From an uncultured Porphyromonadaceae bacterium (GTDB lineage Bacteria > Bacteroidota > Bacteroidia > Bacteroidales > Muribaculaceae), in assembly GCA_947175225.1 (NCBI GenBank), contig CAMWLX010000094.1, positions 1 to 10,045 of the forward strand: DNA of 10,045 nucleotides, read 5' to 3'. How positions within the stretch are numbered: the stretch's first letter is position 1; each line of letters starts with the position of its first letter. This document shows positions 6,019-10,045 of the stretch, piece after piece. The notes under the pieces were generated by a model that had not been told where the DNA came from, made no database searches, and saw only the letters and a program-made list of their open reading frames with translations. Both the position numbers and the translations under genes were made by a program.

Positions 6019-8805
6019 TTACCATTGGAAAGGAGCTCCGCAGTCAGGACATGCCTGAGCTCCATAGGCGATTTTGATGTTGTGTCCGCAGTTATAGCAC
6101 TGACATTCGATGATGTCGGTCGGCGCTATTGCCGGAGTGGACTGAGGCTGCTGGGAGGCGACTCCTCCGTTGAATGCGTTTATGTTGCTTGCAGCGGCTG
6201 TGCTGACTTTGGAGAGGTTGTCGATCGCTGTGTCCTGAAGATGCTCGTTTCTTGCCTGCTCGTGGGCCCGCTGAGCCTCGAGCGTGTCCATCTGCCGTTG
6301 TTGCGCTGACTGGAATGAGCCGCTTACTCCTGTGGCGGTGTCCTTGATCATTCCGGCCATTTGCATCATGGCGTTCATCTGGGCAGCGGTACTGTCCTGC
6401 TGCATCTGGAGCATCTGCTGCATCATGGCCTCTTTGTCGGCATTCGTGGCACGCATGTTTTCAAGTTCTTTCTCCGAGCCATATGCATTGGCCATAGCTA
6501 CCTGCGCTTCCGACGAAATGTGGGAAAGCTGGGCGGCACGTATCTGCTCCGCGCTCATACCCGCGAAAAGATTGTCGCGGTTCATATGCTCGTTAGCGCT
6601 GATGGTGGCTACGTTTTCTTCATGCCGGTATCTCTGCGCGTCTATCTGGACCTGCATCTGAGCCATGGCCTGCAGTTTCTCTATGTTCCTCTGATGACGG
6701 TTGCCTTCAAGACGGTCTTCGTCGTCGCGGTTGATACGCTGACGCTCGAACTCGCGGTTTTCGTCCTCAAGTCGGTTGGCGCGGTCTTCACGTCGGTCTT
6801 CGAGCTCAAGCTGCCGGCGGCGCATCATCTGCTGGAAGTCGTACTCGTCTTCGCTTTTCCGCCGGCCCATAGCGCGGTCATATTCCCGCTGCTCAAGAAC
6901 CCATTCCCGCTCCCGGCTCTCGTCCTCGATTCCCCAGTTGCGTCTTCTTTCCAGATCCTTGCGCTCCCAGTCATGGTCGGTGCGCATGTCGCCGAGGGCC
7001 CATTCAGCCTTAAGTGCAGCTTCGTCAACTTTCTGCTGACTCTGGATCCTCATCAGCTGGGTGATTTCCTCGCGTGGTATCTTCTTGTGGAGCAATGCGT
7101 CCTGAAGGGCTTCTATCTCATCCTGCTTCACAAGGCGGCTTTTCTTCAGCTCTTCAAGTGCTGTCAGCTCTTCTTCAGCTGTAGTGGCTTGGCGGATGCG
7201 GCGCTGGCTTTCCAGAAGCTCTACGAATTCTTCGATCTCGTCATCGTGAAGAAGTCGGTCGTTGTTGAGCTTCTGCAGGTTATGTCGCAGTTCTTCCGCA
7301 TTGCGGGCAGACTGTAGCTGCTGGGAGTTGGCTTCGGTTTCCATGCGGTTACGGAACTCTCCTGTGCGCTGCATGAAGTCTATCTCACGCTCTGTGTTGT
7401 AAAGCTGTCGCTCTACATTCCTGAAACGCTCGAAATCTGCATTGCTGTCAGTGATGGAATGAACAGCCGTACACCTTATTCCATGGAGCCTCTGGTATAC
7501 CAGCCGGGCGATCTCTTCTTTCATCCTGTCTGTCAGGTCGACGGGCAGTCCCGTCGAGTCATATGCAGTGTTGCGTAGATGTGTGCGCAGAAGGTTTTCT
7601 ATGGCTGGTGACAGTATATTGTGTACTTCCGATGTGGTAAGGCGTGTATGGTCGGATAGATAATTGACCGCGAGGCTGTGGATGTCGCAGACGCATACCT
7701 CCAGAGACACACCGATCTCGACATTGTGTATTCCCGCCGGAATGCTGTAGGGCGAGAAGCCGATGTTTCCCTCTCCTTCGGTGCTGCCTCCGAAGGTAAG
7801 GGGTATATGGCGGTCACTGACAATGTATACGGACATTACCGGCGGTTGGGTCAGCCTGGATATCAGACGTGCATAATCGATTTGGCGTTTGTGCGCTTTC
7901 TCATCCTTTTTCTTTTGCCCGAATATGAGCCTCCCTACCCAGCGGACAGCTCGTCCCATCTCGCCGACAATTCCAAGTTCCTGGAAAGTGGGCTGAGTCC
8001 TTCGTCGTTCTGCAAGGCGTTTACGCTCCGCCTCATTCATCTGCTTTTCGGCGGCTTCCACCGCTGCGTTGAGGGCTGCCTGTTCTTCCTCGACTGATTT
8101 ATAAAACAGATATGCGCCGGCTGAGAGCGTGGCAACGTGCTCGCCGTTGGCATATATTACTGCAGTGCATCCTTCCTGAACGATGATGCCTTTTAGCTTT
8201 TCTACCTCTTCGAGCTCACTTTCCTTTATTCGCCGGGCGATTTCTCCGTGCTGTATGTTCCATATGGCTCGACCTCGCACCACTTCAATGCCATCTACAA
8301 GCTCCATGCTCCTGCGATCGGCAGCTCGTTCGGCTTCGCGTTCTGCTCGTTCACGGGCACGCTCGGCTACCTGCTGAGCCTGACGCGCATCCTGTATTTC
8401 GTTTTGGCTTTCCTGAGCCTGCTGCCTCAATGCCTGATTCTGTTCTCGGGCGATTTCGCGGTTTAATTCACCTCCGGTCACGGCGTTGGCGACACTCCTG
8501 ACCGCATTAGTAAAGACTCCTTTATCCCCTTGAGGCATGGAAGGCTGAGGCATTCCCGGTCGTGCAATGCCGGGTTTTGGCATTCCCGGTCGTGGCATCC
8601 TCGGTGTCTGGGGTTGATGTAAACCTGGTTTCGGCATGCCCGGTTTCGGCATAGCTTTGCCGTGCATGGGTGGCTGTGGCATGCCTGGGCGTGGAATTAC
8701 AGGCTGTCCCGGCTTCGGCATGGCCGTGTTATCAATCGGTTGCCCGCATTTCAGACAGAACTTTGCTCCGGGAGTAAGTGGGTTGCCACATTTATTGCAA
8801 TTCAT
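6019..8805 (-). CDS. Large SPFH/coiled-coil protein with zinc ribbons at both ends
   Basis: This 928-aa protein begins with a zinc ribbon (Cys3, Cys6, Cys17, Cys20; CNKCG...CLKCG). Residues 28-92 are a low-complexity region of MPKPGMP-type repeats. Residues 112-165 are a charged helix. An SPFH-like domain starts around residue 168: AIWNIQHGEIARR, then GIIVQEGCTAVIYANGEHV and LSAGAYLF, which is the usual SPFH opening. It seems to be interrupted by a helical insert (236-310) and resumes at about 320-460. Residues 460-780 are a very long Arg/Glu-rich helical region, including SHOCT-like segments (RLLHDDEIEEF, RLVKQDEIEAL). Residues 790-820 are Met/Gln-rich. A second zinc ribbon ends the protein (Cys903, Cys906, Cys919, Cys922). 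No membrane segment is seen. It is the first gene of the run, 22 bp ahead of the protease-like gene, and probably acts as an oligomeric scaffold. A stomatin/YdjI-like role is inference. Confidence 0.85.
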   Translation of the reverse strand: MNCNKCGNPLTPGAKFCLKCGQPIDNTAMPKPGQPVIPRPGMPQPPMHGKAMPKPGMPKPGLHQPQTPRMPRPGMPKPGIARPGMPQPSMPQGDKGVFTNAVRSVANAVTGGELNREIAREQNQALRQQAQESQNEIQDARQAQQVAERARERAEREAERAADRRSMELVDGIEVVRGRAIWNIQHGEIARRIKESELEEVEKLKGIIVQEGCTAVIYANGEHVATLSAGAYLFYKSVEEEQAALNAAVEAAEKQMNEAERKRLAERRRTQPTFQELGIVGEMGRAVRWVGRLIFGQKKKDEKAHKRQIDYARLISRLTQPPVMSVYIVSDRHIPLTFGGSTEGEGNIGFSPYSIPAGIHNVEIGVSLEVCVCDIHSLAVNYLSDHTRLTTSEVHNILSPAIENLLRTHLRNTAYDSTGLPVDLTDRMKEEIARLVYQRLHGIRCTAVHSITDSNADFERFRNVERQLYNTEREIDFMQRTGEFRNRMETEANSQQLQSARNAEELRHNLQKLNNDRLLHDDEIEEFVELLESQRRIRQATTAEEELTALEELKKSRLVKQDEIEALQDALLHKKIPREEITQLMRIQSQQKVDEAALKAEWALGDMRTDHDWERKDLERRRNWGIEDESREREWVLEQREYDRAMGRRKSEDEYDFQQMMRRRQLELEDRREDRANRLEDENREFERQRINRDDEDRLEGNRHQRNIEKLQAMAQMQVQIDAQRYRHEENVATISANEHMNRDNLFAGMSAEQIRAAQLSHISSEAQVAMANAYGSEKELENMRATNADKEAMMQQMLQMQQDSTAAQMNAMMQMAGMIKDTATGVSGSFQSAQQRQMDTLEAQRAHEQARNEHLQDTAIDNLSKVSTAAASNINAFNGGVASQQPQSTPAIAPTDIIECQCYNCGHNIKIAYGAQACPDCGAPFQW

Positions 8806-8862
8806 GTTGTGTCGGTCAGATGCATCTTGTGGGCCCCTTCCACGTTCGCGCTAACTTGTTGT

Positions 8863-8964
8863 AAAAAATAAAAAAGCGTGAGGGCCTTACTTCTCTGTCC
8901 ATTCCGCTACCTGAGGCCCTGGACTGCCCTGCAAAGTAGAATGGACAGAGCAGATGCCTCACGC
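8863..8964 (-). ncRNA. Candidate structured RNA or leader attenuator ending in T6AT6
   Basis: Two nested perfect inverted repeats are present: GCGTGAGG at 8876-8883 with CCTCACGC at 8957-8964, and CTCTGTCCATTC at 8893-8904 with its complement at 8939-8950. On the minus strand the outer stem is followed at once by T6AT6 (8875-8863), the layout of an intrinsic terminator. A third pairing, AGGGCCT (8881-8887) with AGGCCCT (8914-8920), interlocks with the 12-bp stem, so a pseudoknot or a switch between folds is possible; it competes with the inner three pairs of the outer stem. The element lies 58 bp before the start codon of the 928-aa gene, and no TAnnTTTG promoter site was found between them. 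It may therefore be a transcription attenuator for the operon, or a small RNA with its own end. An Rfam Bacteroidales RNA family could also cover it; this was not testable here. Confidence 0.5.
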
Positions 8965-9192
8965 GTATGATACTGATGTTGACATACCGAACATGCTCAC
9001 GCATATTCGGCAGCCACCATAGCCTGTTACGCTATGAGCATCTACCCTTGATCTCATCCTTGACTTTGCGTGAAATTGTCCAGATTCCAAGTAGCCAAGA
9101 AAGAGCGTCGAGTAAACGCTTTCGATTAAAAAATCTTTACAATCGGCCTCAATATCTACCTCAGCAAATACATCTTCCGCTTGTCTCGATGG

Positions 9193-9224
9193 CAAATTTA
9201 ACGATTCTTTTCCAAACCGCCAAA
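9193..9224 (-). promoter_or_regulatory. Candidate Bacteroidota-type promoter (TTTG-N20-TAAATTTG)
   Basis: On the minus strand TTTG (9224-9221) is followed after 20 bp by TAAATTTG (9200-9193). This matches the Bacteroidota -33 TTTG / -7 TAnnTTTG consensus, with spacing in the known range. Transcription would start near 9186, read through the structured element at 8964-8863, and then reach the 928-aa gene with a leader of about 380 nt. A/T-rich DNA gives chance matches, so this is tentative, although both boxes are full matches. Confidence 0.45.
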
Positions 9225-9331
9225 TTTTAGATATAAAAAATCTCTCCCAGACGTTTCCTAAACTCTACATTAGCCGTTCCAGGTTTCAGATAGCTTGGAA
9301 AAATCAGATTGGAAGAGATTCATTTCAATTG

Positions 9332-9363
9332 CAAAATTACAGATTGCGTTTGAGTCGTGCAAG
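9332..9363 (-). promoter_or_regulatory. Second candidate promoter (CTTG-N20-TAATTTTG)
   Basis: On the minus strand CTTG (9363-9360) lies 20 bp before TAATTTTG (9339-9332), a full match to TAnnTTTG with a one-base mismatch in the -33 box. It lies just downstream of the putative terminator of the preceding gene, a sensible place for the operon's promoter. It may be an alternative to the site at 9193-9224 or a chance match. Confidence 0.3.
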
Positions 9364-9380
9364 TCCTTTTAAGTCCTTTT
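9361..9380. repeat. Tandem 10-mer duplication
   Basis: The 10-mer AAGTCCTTTT occurs twice in exact tandem (9361-9370 and 9371-9380), between the long inverted repeat and the upstream candidate promoter. It overlaps the edge of that promoter's -33 box. Its role is unknown; it could be a slippage product or a binding site. Confidence 0.6.
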
Positions 9381-9384
9381 CAAT

Positions 9385-9510
9385 ACATAAGCACATTTTT
9401 AGACATAAGCACAAAGCACATATTTAGACATAAGCACAAAAGCACAAAAGAAATAATTATGTGCCTTGTGTGCTTCTGTCTAAAAACATGTGTCTTGTGT
9501 ACTTCTGTCT
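9385..9510. terminator. Long imperfect inverted repeat after the ATPase/nuclease gene
   Basis: The left side carries repeated AGACATAAGCACA units (9401-9413 and 9426-9438, with a related partial copy at 9386-9395). The right side (9461-9510) carries the approximate reverse complement twice, around TGTGCTTCTGTCT and TGTACTTCTGTCT. The two arms of about 50 bp face each other across a palindromic centre (ATAATTAT, 9453-9460). The structure begins 4 bp after the stop codon of the gene at 9515 and reads as a long hairpin in RNA, so it most likely ends or stabilises that transcript. Each arm is also internally repeated, so it seems to have grown by duplication. Termination itself is inferred. Confidence 0.55.
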
Positions 9511-9514
9511 ATAA

Positions 9515-10045
9515 TTAGTGTAGTGCTTCTATCTCGTATTCAAGTCTGCGGGTGTCCGCGTCCTCGATGAAGTTGGCTCCGATGAGATAGATCTGGCGGG
9601 GATCTATAGCGTAGCGGCCGGCGTAGTCGCGGTCCCGGATCTGGTCCATGGCCTCCTTGAGGCTCTTATTGTATTTGAACTCAAAGATGTAGATGTTCCT
9701 TCCGGCGAATACTTCCAGGTCGGAGCGTCCGCGGTAGCTGTGGTGCTCGGCAAGCGCTGGGGTGCCGCTGAGGACGGCGATGAGGAATGTCACGGCACGG
9801 TAGGTCGACTCCCTGTGGTCCTCGTAGGGGAGCGCCTTAAGCATCGTGGCGAGCCGCTTCATGAAGTCCTCCGGACGACCCTCGGCAAGCTCGGTCTTGA
9901 AGAGGGTGAAGTCAAAGGGACTGAAGGGATCTGTCGTGTCGGGGACGTAGACCTTGAGCAGCTGCTGGTAGAATCCCTTCTCCACCTCCCTGTTCGGGAA
10001 CCGGAGTTCGTACAGCCCGGTATCCTTGCTGTAGCCGGCGATGGT
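9515..10045 (-). CDS. ATP-binding protein with PD-(D/E)XK nuclease domain (C-terminal part)
   Basis: The frame is open to the window edge, so only the last 176 residues are visible. An internal GTG at 9985 is not a likely start, because the upstream codons continue a family-typical sequence (GLYELRFPNREVEKGF). The visible part is the C-terminal nuclease-like domain of the AAA-ATPase-like plus PDDEXK_9 architecture that is abundant in Bacteroidales. Its core is Asp in SDLEVFAG and the Glu-Phe-Lys of IYIFEFKYNKS, that is D...ExK. The expected AAA-ATPase-like half would lie beyond 10045. These proteins often occur in many copies per genome; their function is not settled. A long inverted repeat follows the stop codon, so this gene is probably transcribed separately from the operon at 8805-39. 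Confidence 0.88.
   Translation of the reverse strand, partial: TIAGYSKDTGLYELRFPNREVEKGFYQQLLKVYVPDTTDPFSPFDFTLFKTELAEGRPEDFMKRLATMLKALPYEDHRESTYRAVTFLIAVLSGTPALAEHHSYRGRSDLEVFAGRNIYIFEFKYNKSLKEAMDQIRDRDYAGRYAIDPRQIYLIGANFIEDADTRRLEYEIEALH

Larger units (their letters stand above)
8806..9384. other. Intergenic leader region without a convincing gene
   Basis: Besides the promoter candidates and the structured element, this stretch holds an open minus-strand frame of about 100 codons (roughly 9266-8959). It has a plausible-looking middle (ESLNLPSRQAEDVFAEVD) but no ATG until near its end, and only a TTG start at 9195. I cannot match it to a family; it may be chance or a decayed coding remnant. 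An 18-codon minus-strand frame with an ATG at 9323 ends at 9270. A third copy of CTCACGC (8996-9002) repeats the outer arm of the structured element. Nothing else was recognised. Confidence 0.5.

Noticed and set aside
6361..7317. 318-codon open frame on the plus strand.
   Set aside because: It is fully inside the 928-aa gene, opposite an Arg/Glu-rich coiled coil whose codons avoid stops on the other strand; its Phe/Leu/Val-rich product looks like a shadow.
8893..8950. Stretch on the minus strand resembling the D-arm of a tRNA (GGTAGCGGAATGG).
   Set aside because: No matching acceptor stem, anticodon arm or T-arm (no GTTC-type loop) can be folded; the pairing seen is that of two nested stems.
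8816..9004. 62-codon minus-strand frame covering the structured element.
   Set aside because: Its translation shows no domain or compositional sign of a protein, and it runs through nested inverted repeats better explained as an RNA structure.
8967..9230. 87-codon plus-strand frame between the operon and the ATPase/nuclease gene.
   Set aside because: No recognisable motif, no promoter on that strand, and it overlaps the minus-strand promoter candidate.
9270..9323. 18-codon minus-strand frame directly after the upstream candidate promoter, possibly a leader peptide.
   Set aside because: No run of regulatory codons and no ribosome-binding evidence; too short to support.

Overview
The window is a minus-strand segment of what looks like a Bacteroidales genome (Bacteroides, Prevotella or Muribaculaceae type; the genus cannot be fixed from the sequence). 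The reasons are: gene starts without Shine-Dalgarno sequences but with A/T-rich upstream stretches; two upstream sites that fit the Bacteroidota promoter form TTTG-N20-TAnnTTTG; and the C-terminus of an ATP-binding/PD-(D/E)XK protein of a type very common in this order. No tRNA, rRNA, CRISPR array or complete insertion sequence was seen.

Layout, in the direction of transcription (high to low coordinates). (1) 10045-9515: the 3' part of an AAA-ATPase-like/PD-(D/E)XK protein, followed by a long A/T-rich imperfect inverted repeat (about 9401-9510) that probably ends its transcript. (2) 9514-8806: about 700 bp with no convincing gene. It holds a tandem 10-mer, two candidate promoters, and a strongly structured element (8876-8964) directly followed on the minus strand by T6AT6. 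This looks like an intrinsic terminator or attenuator, or a small RNA, placed just before the next operon. (3) 8805-39: five collinear genes encoding a 928-aa zinc-ribbon/SPFH/coiled-coil protein, a 927-aa protein with a gingipain-like (C25, caspase-fold) protease domain, a 353-aa SPFH protein with a C-terminal GYF_2-like domain, a 245-aa zinc-ribbon protein with two membrane segments, and a 373-aa PD-(D/E)XK nuclease-like protein. A MITE-like palindromic element with a 10-bp target duplication sits between the second and third genes.

How the genes may work together (inference). Two SPFH proteins could form a scaffold or ring. A cytoplasmic caspase-fold protease with no signal peptide could be recruited to it through Pro/Met/Gly-rich linkers that occur in three of the proteins and that a GYF-type domain could bind. 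The two-TM zinc-ribbon protein could tie the assembly to the inner membrane. The small helical module around a DG-I-x(3)-E core appears in both the protease and the membrane protein. The set resembles SPFH/zinc-ribbon membrane-stress modules (B. subtilis ydjFGHI is a known parallel) with a caspase-like protease added, and could be a stress-response or a conflict/defence system. I do not know of a published description of this exact five-gene arrangement; its function is not shown by the sequence.
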